Program-made: the position numbers and the translations under genes
Assembly: GCA_015487455.1 (NCBI GenBank)
Contig: WFPR01000112.1
Location: forward strand, 1 to 9,637
Direction: 5' to 3'
DNA: 9,637 nucleotides
Source of the DNA: Candidatus Bipolaricaulota bacterium
Lineage (GTDB): Bacteria; Bipolaricaulota; Bipolaricaulia; RBG-16-55-9
Shown here: positions 1 through 6,659 of the stretch, one piece after another
Numbering within the stretch: position 1 is the first letter of the stretch
Layout of the letters: each line of letters begins with the position of its first letter
The notes under the pieces: generated by a model
Told to the model about the DNA's origin: nothing
The model's input: the letters and a program-made list of their open reading frames with translations, nothing else
Databases searched by the model: none

Positions 1-285
1 CCGCATCCCCAGGGCCGCGGCCGGGGAGCCCGGCTCCACTTGGGCCAGGGTCACGTACGGCAGGAAGAGCCGCCGGCCCCCGACGTCGAGCTGGAGGCTG
101 CGCAGCGAGAGCGCGAGCCCCGCCTCGGCGGTGGCCCGCATCGCCGCGATCCGGGCGCTCTGCAGAACGGTGCTGGTGATCAGCGCGATCAGCACCAGAA
201 GCCCCAGGAGCAGCGCCCCCAGGGCCAGCCCCGCGAAGAGGGCCCCCATGACCCGACGTCGCTTCAAGCTCGTGCCCCCGCTCAT
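1..285 (-). CDS. pstA: Putative PstA phosphate permease, N-terminal part with PDZ-like segment (partial)
   Basis: The ATG at 283-285 overlaps the pstC stop in an ATGA arrangement, and 95 codons stay open to the window edge. The protein starts MSGGTSLKRRR, a basic cytoplasmic tail. A single hydrophobic helix follows at about residues 13-40, then a polar stretch. Near the edge residues 83-95 read VEPGSPAAALGMR, which resembles the carboxylate-loop/helix region of PDZ domains (V.PGSPAA.AGL). Position directly after pstS and pstC, with translational coupling, makes PstA, the second ABC permease subunit, the best guess. The PDZ-like segment would then sit in the first extracytoplasmic loop, which is not usual for PstA. 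The diagnostic permease core (EAA loop) lies outside the window, so a PDZ-containing membrane protein of another kind, such as a protease, remains possible. Confidence 0.6.
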   Translation of the reverse strand, partial: MSGGTSLKRRRVMGALFAGLALGALLLGLLVLIALITSTVLQSARIAAMRATAEAGLALSLRSLQLDVGGRRLFLPYVTLAQVEPGSPAAALGMR

Positions 286-1229
286 TCGTATCGCTCCCGG
301 TAGCGCTTGACGATGAAGTAGCTCGCCACGTTGAGCGCAAGCGTCATCACGAACAGCAGCAGCCCGATGGCGAAGAGCGCCGACCAGATGAAGGCCGTGG
401 CCTCATGATCCCCCGTGGCGATGTTCACGATGGTGGTCGTCAAGGTCATCATCGGCTCGGTGGGGTCGGGGGGCCAGGCGGGCGTCCGCCCGGCGGCCAG
501 GGCCACGATCATCGTCTCCCCGATCGCCCGGGACATCGCCAGGATGAACGCGGCCCCGATCCCCGAGAAGCCCGCCGGGAGCACCACCCTCCAGATGACC
601 TCGAACTTGGTGGCTCCCAAGGCGTAGGCCCCCTCGCGCAGCGAGCGCGGGACGGCGTATAGAACGTCCTCGCTGATGGAGGCGACCAGGGGCAGGATCA
701 TGAAGCCCATCACGATCCCGGCGGAGAGCCCGTTCCAGAAGCCCAGCTCGGGCAGGATCGTCTGCTGCAGCAGGGGCGTCACGAACCGCAGGGCAAAGAA
801 GCCGTACACGACCGTAGGGATGCCCGCCAAGATCTCCAGAACGGGCTTGAGGAGCTTTCGGGAGCGCTCCGAGGCGTACTCGCTCAGGTACACGGCGCTC
901 AGGAGCCCTAAGGGGAGCGCCACAAGGAGGGCGATGCCCATGATGACGAGGGTGTCGGCGATCAGGGCCAGCGTCCCGTAGCTTTGGGGGACGGTGAGCG
1001 GCGCCCAGCGGATCGAGCCCAGGAACTCCCCCAACGAGACCTCGCGGAAGAAGGGGAGGCTCCCCTGGATGAACATCCAAACCGTCACGACGGTGATGAG
1101 GACGGCGACCAACCCGCAAGCCAGGAAGAGCCCTCGGATGAGGGCTTCCTTGAGATAGCGGCCTCGGGGGGCTCGGAGCGCCTCATGCCGTTCTGCCGCC
1201 GTCGCCCGCTCGACGAGAGCCTTGGCCAT
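282..1229 (-). CDS. pstC: Phosphate ABC transporter permease PstC
   Basis: This is a 315-residue inner-membrane permease of the PstSCAB high-affinity phosphate importer. With PstA it forms the channel that PstS loads and PstB powers. The first membrane helix is at about residues 31-54. The binding-protein-dependent transport domain runs from about residue 88 to the end, with further helices near 88-116, 134-152, 168-186, 222-246 and 283-307. The PstC-typical GIPTVVYGFFAL is at 136-147. The cytoplasmic EAA coupling loop starts at 199 (EGAYALGATK), followed by RVVLP and SRAIGETM (233-240), as in PstC/PstA. Length is normal for the family. Start ATG 1229 is preceded by GGAGG about 10 nt upstream and lies 30 bp after the pstS stop, consistent with one operon. 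Its stop overlaps the start of the next gene. Confidence 0.96.
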   Translation of the reverse strand: MAKALVERATAAERHEALRAPRGRYLKEALIRGLFLACGLVAVLITVVTVWMFIQGSLPFFREVSLGEFLGSIRWAPLTVPQSYGTLALIADTLVIMGIALLVALPLGLLSAVYLSEYASERSRKLLKPVLEILAGIPTVVYGFFALRFVTPLLQQTILPELGFWNGLSAGIVMGFMILPLVASISEDVLYAVPRSLREGAYALGATKFEVIWRVVLPAGFSGIGAAFILAMSRAIGETMIVALAAGRTPAWPPDPTEPMMTLTTTIVNIATGDHEATAFIWSALFAIGLLLFVMTLALNVASYFIVKRYRERYE

Positions 1230-1259
1230 CCCCGCCTCGCCTCCCGCTCCGGCTCCCCC

Positions 1260-2459
1260 TCACAGGCTGCAGTGGGCCAAGTACCGATCGGCGATCTCGC
1301 TGAGCGTAAGCCCAGCGAACTGCCCGTCGAAGGCCGTCCCCGGGACGCGCTCCTCCCAGCAGGTCCGCGTGGCCTCCACCAGCTCCTCGCTCACCGGCAC
1401 GTACCCGACGTCGAGCATGAAGTCCTCGTCGGCGAAGACGTCGTCTCTGAGATAGAAGTCGACGAAGGCGTCGACGGCCTCGCGCTCGGCGCTCTGCGCG
1501 TTGACGTAGAGGTAGAGCGGGCGGCTCAGGGGCTCGTAGAGGAACGAGCCGATCGTGTCGAGGGTGGGCAGGATCCCCCGGCACGGCCCGCCCGCGACCT
1601 TGAGGGGCGCCTTGCCGTTCTCGGCCCGGCGGCGGTTGATCTCGTCCACCACGTCTTGGGGGGTGTCGATCAGCTCACGGCGCGGGTCGACGGCCACGGC
1701 CTGCACTCGATCTTGGTTGTTGACGAAGAAGGCGAACCCGAAGTACGTCAAGGCGAAGGGGTTCTGGCTCGTCTGCTCGGCCAAGAGTTGATCCTCCTCG
1801 GTGCCGAAGTAGTCGGCGCGGGTGTCGCCCTCCTCCTCGTTGACCGCCGCGGTGAAGAAGTCGAACGTCCCCGAGGTCTCGGCGGCGCCCGACAGCGTGA
1901 TGGGCGCGTCCGCGAAGCGGGACCCCAGTTGGCGCCAGTTTGTGATGAAGCCTTCGGCCTCGCGGGACCAGAGCAGCTCCAGCTCGCCGACGGTCAGGCA
2001 GGGCCGACCGTCCTTGAAGATCCGGGTGTCGCGCGAGACGGCCACGGTGACCCCGTCGAGGGCCACCAGCAGCTCGACGTACTCGAGGCCCGCTTCTTGG
2101 GCCTTTTGGATCTCGCTGCTCTTGATGGCCCGGGAGGCGTCGTTGATGTCCGTCTCCCGGGCGAGGAAGCGGCGGAAGCCGCCGCTGGTGCCGCTCACCC
2201 CGACGCTCACCTTGACGTCGGGGCGAACTCGCTGAAACTCGGCGGCCACGGCCTGGGTGATCGGGGCCACGGTGCTCGAGCCGTCGACCAGGACGGTCTT
2301 GGCGTCCGGCGGGGCGGTCGGCTGAGCCCGGGAGGCCGTGGGGGCCCGGCCCCCGCATCCGGCCAACATCAACGGCAGGACCAGCCCGACGACGCCCACA
2401 GCTGCGACCACGACGAGGGCCGCCCGCCCGCGACCCCTTCGCGAAGCTGCGAACGACAT
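1260..2459 (-). CDS. pstS: Phosphate-binding lipoprotein PstS
   Basis: This is the substrate-binding component of the high-affinity phosphate ABC importer. A long hydrophobic signal ends in a lipobox LAGC with Cys35, so the mature protein should be a lipid-anchored periplasmic or surface protein. After a Pro/Thr/Ala linker, the type-2 periplasmic-binding fold begins with VDGSSTVAPI (58-67). SGTSGGF follows at 89-95 and ETDINDASR at 102-110, both matching phosphate-contacting loops of PstS, and ETSGTFDFF is at 194-202. At 399 residues it is longer than E. coli PstS but normal for the lipoprotein-type family. Four cysteines in the mature domain (154, 293, 367, 397) could form disulfides. It is the first gene of pstS-pstC-pstA. 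The ATG at 2459 follows GAGGGGG about 11 nt upstream. It is divergent from the phoU-type gene, so phosphate-responsive expression from the shared upstream region is likely but not demonstrated. Confidence 0.95.
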   Translation of the reverse strand: MSFAASRRGRGRAALVVVAAVGVVGLVLPLMLAGCGGRAPTASRAQPTAPPDAKTVLVDGSSTVAPITQAVAAEFQRVRPDVKVSVGVSGTSGGFRRFLARETDINDASRAIKSSEIQKAQEAGLEYVELLVALDGVTVAVSRDTRIFKDGRPCLTVGELELLWSREAEGFITNWRQLGSRFADAPITLSGAAETSGTFDFFTAAVNEEEGDTRADYFGTEEDQLLAEQTSQNPFALTYFGFAFFVNNQDRVQAVAVDPRRELIDTPQDVVDEINRRRAENGKAPLKVAGGPCRGILPTLDTIGSFLYEPLSRPLYLYVNAQSAEREAVDAFVDFYLRDDVFADEDFMLDVGYVPVSEELVEATRTCWEERVPGTAFDGQFAGLTLSEIADRYLAHCSL

Positions 2460-2528
2460 GGTGCCGTCGACCCCCTCTTAGGAGCGCGCAGCGTGTCGGC
2501 CCCACTGTACAGACACAAGGGGGAACGA

Positions 2529-2534
2529 TCTATA
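2529..2534 (-). promoter_or_regulatory. Candidate -10 element for the pst operon
   Basis: On the minus strand this reads TATAGA within AAGCTATAGATC, about 70 bp upstream of the pstS ATG. No recognisable -35 hexamer stands 17 bp upstream (CTCGGA). That would fit an activator-dependent promoter such as one controlled by a PhoB-like regulator, but I found no clear Pho-box repeats. The same AGCTATAGA word recurs 66 bp further upstream, so this may be an operator half rather than a -10. Weak call. Confidence 0.3.
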
Positions 2535-2584
2535 GCTTGGGAGGGCTGTGGTCCGAGATGGGCTTATCCCTTCTGCGTTTCGGG

Positions 2585-2613
2585 TTGATCCGGCTCTATA
2601 GCTCATGTAGAAT
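2585..2613 (+). promoter_or_regulatory. Sigma-70-type promoter for phoU
   Basis: TTGATC at 2585-2590 and TAGAAT at 2608-2613 are separated by exactly 17 bp. Both are close to the TTGACA/TATAAT consensus, in a locally A+T-richer patch of an otherwise G+C-rich region. Transcription would start near 2620, giving a leader of about 54 nt before the phoU start. The promoter faces away from pstS, so phoU appears to be transcribed independently of the pst genes. Confidence 0.65.
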
Positions 2614-2619
2614 CTCCAT

Positions 2620-2653
2620 AGATCTCCAACGCCTCCGACGGCTGGGGAGATCT
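2620..2653 (+). other. Stem-loop at the 5' end of the phoU mRNA
   Basis: AGATCTCC at 2620-2627 pairs perfectly with GGAGATCT at 2646-2653. Inside, GCC (2631-2633) can pair with GGC (2640-2642) around a six-base loop, leaving a 3x3 internal loop. The stem begins where transcription from the upstream promoter is predicted to start and ends only a few bases before the ribosome-binding region (AAGGGGGTGAGGG, 2658-2670). It could stabilise the transcript, influence translation or, as DNA, serve as an inverted-repeat operator. Confidence 0.45.
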
Positions 2654-2673
2654 CGAGAAGGGGGTGAGGGCAG

Positions 2674-3708
2674 TTGGGGATGGAGCGGGAGGAGCGGCGG
2701 CTGGGGACGACGGCCAGCGGGAGCACCTACATGATCACGCTGCCCAAGGGCTGGGTGGAGGCGCTGGGGCTCAAGAAGGGTGACCTCCTCACGCTGGTGC
2801 GGGTGGGCCCGGTGATCTCGCTGCACGGCCCTCAAGGGCGGGACCGGGGGAGGCGACCGCGGCGGGCGCGGCTGGCCGTGACGGAGGCCGACCCCGAGGC
2901 GCGGCGGGGCAAGGCGCTCGAGCGGGCGCTCGTCGCGCTCTACATCGCGGGCTTTGACGTCATTGAGGTGCGAGGGCCCTTGAGCGACGAGCAGCGCGAG
3001 ACGATCAAGGGGACGGCCCAGCGCCTCATCGGCGAGATCCTCCAGGAGACGGACGACCTCGTGCTCATCCAGACGCTGCGCGACCCGCAGGTGCTCTCCG
3101 TCCCCCAGCTGCTCGAGTACATCTACGAGAACGCGCGCGAGATGCTGCGCGAGGCCTTCCACGCCCTGCTGGCGGGGGAGCCCAAGCAGGCGGAGCGGGT
3201 CATCGCGCGGGACGAGCGGGTGGACCGCTTCTTCCTGCGGCTCTCGCGCCAGCTCTACGCCGCCCTGCAGGACCCCCTGGGCGAGCTGGAGCAGGGGATC
3301 TCGCGGGTGGAGTTCTTCAACGTGCACACGGTGGCCAAGCAGCTCGAGCGGATCGCGGACCACGCCGTGAAGGTCGCCCACACGGCGCTCGCGCTGGGGG
3401 CCGAGGGCCGCGCCATCCCCGCCCCCATCGCCCAGGCCCTGCAGGCGCTCCACGCGGACGTCCAGGAGCTGCTGGCCCGGGTGATGGCCGCCTTCCGAGC
3501 GCGGGACGGGCAGGGGGTCCACCGGGCTCTGGAAGCCCTCCCGGCGATCGAGCGGCGGGTCGAGGCCGTGGACCGCACGCTGCTGGGGCTGGACGACCCC
3601 CACCTGGCGTACCATTTGGGGATCGTCGTCGACAGCCTCGGGCGCGTGAAGGACTACGCGGCCAACGTCGGGGAGGTCGCGCTGAACGCCGAGGCGCTGC
3701 AGCTGTAG
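2674..3708 (+). CDS. phoU: PhoU-type phosphate regulator with N-terminal AbrB/SpoVT DNA-binding domain
   Basis: The protein is 344 residues. Residues about 8-52 (LGTTASGSTYMITLPKGWVE... then LGLKKGDLL) match the swapped-hairpin SpoVT/AbrB DNA-binding fold. A basic linker (about 56-66) and an alpha/beta segment (about 78-140) follow. Two PhoU helical-bundle repeats come next, with the acidic, metal-binding-type motifs RDERVDRF (179-186), ERIADHAVKVA (225-235) and DSLGRVKDYAANVGEVAL (320-337). Classical PhoU lacks a DNA-binding domain and signals between the Pst transporter and PhoR. This fused form is known mainly from archaea and some bacteria and probably acts directly on DNA. The gene diverges from pstS, so pstSCA and its own promoter are the obvious targets (inference). 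Two starts are possible: TTG 2674, with GGGGG 9 nt upstream, or ATG 2680, with GAGGG 9 nt upstream. They differ by two residues. Confidence 0.9.
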   Translation: MGMEREERRLGTTASGSTYMITLPKGWVEALGLKKGDLLTLVRVGPVISLHGPQGRDRGRRPRRARLAVTEADPEARRGKALERALVALYIAGFDVIEVRGPLSDEQRETIKGTAQRLIGEILQETDDLVLIQTLRDPQVLSVPQLLEYIYENAREMLREAFHALLAGEPKQAERVIARDERVDRFFLRLSRQLYAALQDPLGELEQGISRVEFFNVHTVAKQLERIADHAVKVAHTALALGAEGRAIPAPIAQALQALHADVQELLARVMAAFRARDGQGVHRALEALPAIERRVEAVDRTLLGLDDPHLAYHLGIVVDSLGRVKDYAANVGEVALNAEALQL

Positions 3709-3774
3709 CTCGTAGCGTAGCTTAGCGCTCCTCAGTCAGGGGGTTCCGCCACCTGGGCCTTGCGTCAAAGCTCA

Positions 3775-4665
3775 CTAGGCTCCCCGAGCCGGGGCCCGTG
3801 ACGGGGCGGCGTCCCCGCCGCTCCCGCTCCCGCCCGGCCCCCGCCGCGGCGGGGGCTGGTACGGCAGCGGGACGTACTGCACGCTGGGCCGCCCGCCGCC
3901 CGGCTGCGGGTAGAGCGCCATCAGCTCGTACACCTCCTCGGGCATCGCCGTCGAGACCTTGAGTCCCAACGCCTTCGCCTCCTCGACGGAGATGGGGTAG
4001 TCGTGCGTCCAGGTGCCTTGCGACAGGATTTCGGCCGTCTTTTCGGCGGCGGCCTCGTCCATGTGCTTGCTGAGCAGCTTCGTCACGGTCCGCTTGACCT
4101 GCTTGAGGGCCTTCCCGGCCACGTCGGCCAGGATGAGCGTCTCGTCGTCGATCTGCTCCTTGGGCTTCTGCTCCACGACCTTCACGATTGAAGCAGCAGG
4201 GTACTGCCCGAGCTGCGGGTCGACGGGGCCCAACACGGCGTGCTCGTCCATGACGATCTCGTCGGCGGCCAGGGCGATCAGCGTCCCGCCCGACATCGCG
4301 TAGTGCGGCACGAAGACCGTGACCTTGGCGGGGTGCTTGAGGAGCGCCTCGGCGATCTGCTCCGCGGCCAGGACCAGCCCGCCGGGCGTGTGCAAGATGA
4401 GATCGATGGGCACGCTCTTGTCCGTGAGGCGGATGGCCCGCAGCACCTGCTCGGAGTCGTCGATGTCGATGAAGCGCGAGACGGGGATGCCCAAAAAGCT
4501 GATCGCCTCCTGGCGGTGGATCAGCGTGATCACCCGCGAGCCGCGCTTGCGCTCCAGCTCGGCGATCTTGCGCGCCCGGGCGGAGAAGAGCGCTTGCCGC
4601 TGTAGATACGGCGTCAGCGCCGAGAGCATGAAGAAGAGCCAGAACAGCTGGAAGAAGATGTCCAT
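3775..4665 (-). CDS. SDH-family Clp-fold serine protease, membrane-anchored
   Basis: This 296-residue protein belongs to the serine dehydrogenase proteinase/SppA-ClpP superfamily (Ser-Asp-His type). An N-terminal membrane helix spans about residues 3-20. The Clp/crotonase-like fold covers about 45-250. Family landmarks are HTPGG at 92-96 (oxyanion region), YAMSGGT at 122-128 with putative nucleophile Ser125, GPVDPQLGQYPA at 146-157 with Asp149, and THDYPI at 220-225 with His221. These would supply the Ser, Asp and His of the active site. The C-terminus from about residue 254 is a Pro/Gly/Arg-rich, probably disordered tail. Such proteins are membrane-anchored peptidases implicated in membrane-protein or signal-peptide turnover; the substrate is unknown. 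ATG 4665 has AAAGGGGGGA about 6 nt upstream, and the gene starts 27 bp after the rhomboid stop, implying cotranscription. It converges with phoU. Confidence 0.88.
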   Translation of the reverse strand: MDIFFQLFWLFFMLSALTPYLQRQALFSARARKIAELERKRGSRVITLIHRQEAISFLGIPVSRFIDIDDSEQVLRAIRLTDKSVPIDLILHTPGGLVLAAEQIAEALLKHPAKVTVFVPHYAMSGGTLIALAADEIVMDEHAVLGPVDPQLGQYPAASIVKVVEQKPKEQIDDETLILADVAGKALKQVKRTVTKLLSKHMDEAAAEKTAEILSQGTWTHDYPISVEEAKALGLKVSTAMPEEVYELMALYPQPGGGRPSVQYVPLPYQPPPRRGPGGSGSGGDAAPSRAPARGA

Positions 4666-4692
4666 GCCAATCCCCCCTTTGCGCTCATGGGC

Positions 4693-5397
4693 TCATCGCG
4701 GGACGTACGAGTGGGCGTGGCCCGTCTGGGCGCTCCAGCTCCACCAGTAGGGCTCGGCGCGGTAGCGGCGTCGGCGCACGAACGCCTTCACGAGCAGCGC
4801 CCCGGCGACGAAGCCCCCCAGGTGCGCCCACCAGGCGACCCCCGGCAGGCCCAGCAACCCGTACACGAACTGCAACAGCGCCCAGTACCCCAGATACGTC
4901 GCGGCCGGCAGCCAGAAGAACCACGGCAGGATCACCCAGACGGCGGTGAGCACCCAGGCCGTGGGGAAGAGCACGAAGTAGCCGCCCAGCACGCCCGAGA
5001 TCGCCCCGGAGGCCCCGACCATCGGGATCGGGCTGGTCGGGTCGACGAACGCCTGGGCGAGCGCGGCGGCCAGCCCGCTCAACAGATAAAACCCCAGGAA
5101 GCGGCCCGGCCCCATGCGGCCCTCGAGCGCCGGGCCGAAGACCCACAGAAACCACATGTTCCCCAGGATGTGCGCCCACGAGCCGTGGAGGAACATGCTG
5201 GTGACCAAGCGATACCCCTCGCCCACGGGGTCTTGAAAGAAGAGGGCGGGGACGAGCCCGTACTCGACCACGACGCGCTGGAAGCCTTGAGGCCCTAACG
5301 CGCTCTGCCAGAAGAACACCACGACGTTGATCGCGATGAGGGCCTTGACGACCAGCGCGGGGCCGTGGTACGGGATCGAGTCGCGGATCGGGAACAT
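4693..5397 (-). CDS. Rhomboid-family intramembrane serine protease
   Basis: This 234-residue polytopic membrane protein cleaves transmembrane substrates within the bilayer. Rhomboid hallmarks are all present: the HILGN motif (His76, Asn80) after FLHGSWA, GASGAISG at 128-135 with catalytic Ser130, and WWAHLGGFVAGA at 189-200 with the dyad partner His192. Six or so helices are visible, starting with 14-31 and followed by a loop bearing EYGLVPA. The short C-terminal tail after residue 206 is basic and then Trp/His-rich. The family is related to the GlpG/YqgP-like bacterial rhomboids, but no specific orthologue is assigned. ATG 5397 is preceded by AGGTGAGGAG 3 nt upstream of the start, giving a usable Shine-Dalgarno within about 5-10 nt. 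It sits 100 bp after khtU and 27 bp before the SDH protease gene, so the two proteases are probably coexpressed. Confidence 0.95.
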   Translation of the reverse strand: MFPIRDSIPYHGPALVVKALIAINVVVFFWQSALGPQGFQRVVVEYGLVPALFFQDPVGEGYRLVTSMFLHGSWAHILGNMWFLWVFGPALEGRMGPGRFLGFYLLSGLAAALAQAFVDPTSPIPMVGASGAISGVLGGYFVLFPTAWVLTAVWVILPWFFWLPAATYLGYWALLQFVYGLLGLPGVAWWAHLGGFVAGALLVKAFVRRRRYRAEPYWWSWSAQTGHAHSYVPR

Positions 5398-5436
5398 GCG
5401 CTCCTCACCTGACTTTGCGAATTCAAGCTCCGTCGT

Positions 5437-5473
5437 TTGCCCGATTGCCCGTCACGCCCGTTATGCCGTTATG
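5437..5473. repeat. Two adjacent pairs of 8-bp tandem repeats
   Basis: In the 100-bp gap between khtU and the rhomboid gene, TTGCCCGA/TTGCCCGT (5437-5452) is followed after five bases by CCGTTATG repeated perfectly (5458-5465 and 5466-5473). Tandem words of this size next to a possible internal promoter region may be regulator-binding sites, but no known motif is recognised and no good -35/-10 pair is present. Confidence 0.5.
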
Positions 5474-5497
5474 ATAGCCCACGTGACGCGGAGGCGT

Positions 5498-6625
5498 CTA
5501 GCGTTCCGGGCGCTGCTCCCCCTCGTGGGCGCCGGGCTTCGGCTTCAGGCGCAGGCCGCGGGTCCAGGCGGGACCGAAGCGGATGAGCACCGCGCCTAGC
5601 GGCACGCTGACCAGCACCAGCAGCACCGCGACTTGGGAGACGAGCGGGTAGCCCTGCTGGAGCGCGAGCGCGCCCAACACGAGGTTGAACTCCCCGCGGG
5701 GGACGAGGTAGAAGGCCGCCAGCAGCCGGCGCCGGGGGCCGAGCCCCGCGGCCCGCCCGGCCAGGGCGTCCAGCGGCAGCTTGTAGAGCAGCGCCAGCGC
5801 CACCAACCCGACCGCCCGGGGCTCGAGGCCCGCCAGCAACCCGAGCGCCTGGGCGCCCACGGTCAGGAAGAAGAACGCGACGGCGAGATCCCGCACCGGG
5901 CCGAAGAGGTTCTCGATCCGCTCGCGCAGCCCCATCCCGGCGGCGATCACCCCCGAGAGGAAGGCCCCCACGCCCTCCGAGGCGCCCACCTCGTGGAAGA
6001 GCACCGCCGTCCCGACGGTGAACGCCGTCCCCAGGAGCAGCATCAGCTCGTCGGACAGCTCCTCCATGAAGTCGACGAGCCGCGGGGCCAGGAAGCGCCC
6101 CAGCAGCAGGTAGAGGGCGACGAGGCCGACGCTCCAGGCGAGCGCGACCGGGCCGCTTTGGCTCCCCACCAGGGCCAGCACCACGGCGATCACCAGGTCC
6201 TCGAAGACGAGGACGCCCAGCACGACCTCGCTCTCGGGCTCGGCGGCCCGCCGCAGGTCGATCACGAGCTTGGCGATCACGGCGCTCGAGCTGATGTAGA
6301 GGACGCCGCCGAGCATCACGGCGGCCTTGAGGTCGAGCCCCAAAAGCAGCCCGACGAGCGTCCCCAGGGGGAGCGCCAGCGCGTCCCAGGCGCCCGCCCG
6401 CACCACCCGGCCGGACAGCTCCCGCAGCCGGTCCGGCCCGAACTCCAGCCCCACGGAGAAGAGCAGCAACAGCAGCCCCATGGAGGGCAGGGGCTCGAGC
6501 GCCTCGACGACGAGCCCGATCAGCAAGTAGGCGGGCAGCGGGGGGAACCTCCAGCGGTGGACGAGCGCCGCGCCGAGGGCGAGCAGCGCGGCGGCGAACG
6601 CGAAATCGAGCACTGCAGAGGGCAT
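5498..6625 (-). CDS. khtU: CPA2-family K+/H+ antiporter KhtU
   Basis: This 375-residue, highly hydrophobic monovalent cation:proton antiporter (Na_H_Exchanger domain) has about 11-12 membrane helices. Family motifs are LLFSVGLEF (54-62), SSSAVIAKL (112-120), FEDL at 141-144 with the conserved ion-binding Asp143, GAFLSGVIAAG (220-230), FFFLTVGA (251-258) and VPRGEFN (308-314). Unlike KefB/KefC it has no C-terminal RCK-N domain. It ends in a short basic tail, as in the Bacillus KhtU/YhaU type whose regulator is a separate protein. That regulator, khtT, lies immediately upstream, which supports the K+-efflux assignment over a Na+/H+ antiporter. The ATG at 6625 lies 33 bp after the khtT stop behind a palindrome-rich spacer with only a weak G-rich ribosome site. 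At 375 residues it is slightly shorter than B. subtilis KhtU. Confidence 0.88.
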   Translation of the reverse strand: MPSAVLDFAFAAALLALGAALVHRWRFPPLPAYLLIGLVVEALEPLPSMGLLLLLFSVGLEFGPDRLRELSGRVVRAGAWDALALPLGTLVGLLLGLDLKAAVMLGGVLYISSSAVIAKLVIDLRRAAEPESEVVLGVLVFEDLVIAVVLALVGSQSGPVALAWSVGLVALYLLLGRFLAPRLVDFMEELSDELMLLLGTAFTVGTAVLFHEVGASEGVGAFLSGVIAAGMGLRERIENLFGPVRDLAVAFFFLTVGAQALGLLAGLEPRAVGLVALALLYKLPLDALAGRAAGLGPRRRLLAAFYLVPRGEFNLVLGALALQQGYPLVSQVAVLLVLVSVPLGAVLIRFGPAWTRGLRLKPKPGAHEGEQRPER

Positions 6626-6632
6626 GGCGCGA

Positions 6633-6659
6633 CCCGCCTGCGGGCCTAGGCCCTAGGGC
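6633..6659. repeat. Cluster of overlapping palindromes between khtT and khtU
   Basis: Three inverted repeats fill the junction. CCCGCCTGCGGG (6633-6644) has five-base arms. GGGCCTAGGCCC (6642-6653) is a perfect 12-bp palindrome. GCCCTAGGGC (6650-6659) is a perfect 10-bp palindrome that runs into the khtT stop codon. In RNA they could form alternative hairpins just ahead of khtU translation. No T-run follows, so this is not a classical terminator. Confidence 0.55.

Noticed and set aside
984..2588. Very long plus-strand open frame (534 codons) across pstC and pstS
   Set aside because: It is the antisense of two unmistakable pst genes. The product is a low-complexity Gly/Arg/Ala/Asp-rich sequence with no domain features, as expected for a shadow frame in G+C-rich DNA.
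2460..2673. Classical Pho box (direct TGTCAT-like repeats) upstream of pstS
   Set aside because: No pair of such hexamers with the right spacing was found on either strand.
2596..3615. Minus-strand frame of 339 codons opposite phoU
   Set aside because: It is antisense to a clear AbrB-PhoU protein, and its Leu/Arg/Pro-rich product has no domain signal.
3709..3774. Possible bidirectional terminator between the converging phoU and SDH protease genes
   Set aside because: The best hairpin (3737-3755, four base pairs, a mismatch, then two) is weak and has no T-run on either strand. Termination here may be by another mechanism.
5485..5498. GACGC-GGAG-GCGTC hairpin at the khtU stop codon as an intrinsic terminator
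   Set aside because: The stem is only 5 bp and no T-tract follows on the minus strand, so it is not good evidence for ending the transcript before the rhomboid gene.
5633..6649. Plus-strand frame of 338 codons, Glu/Gln/His/Pro-rich
   Set aside because: It is antisense to khtU with highly biased composition and no ribosome site or family motif.
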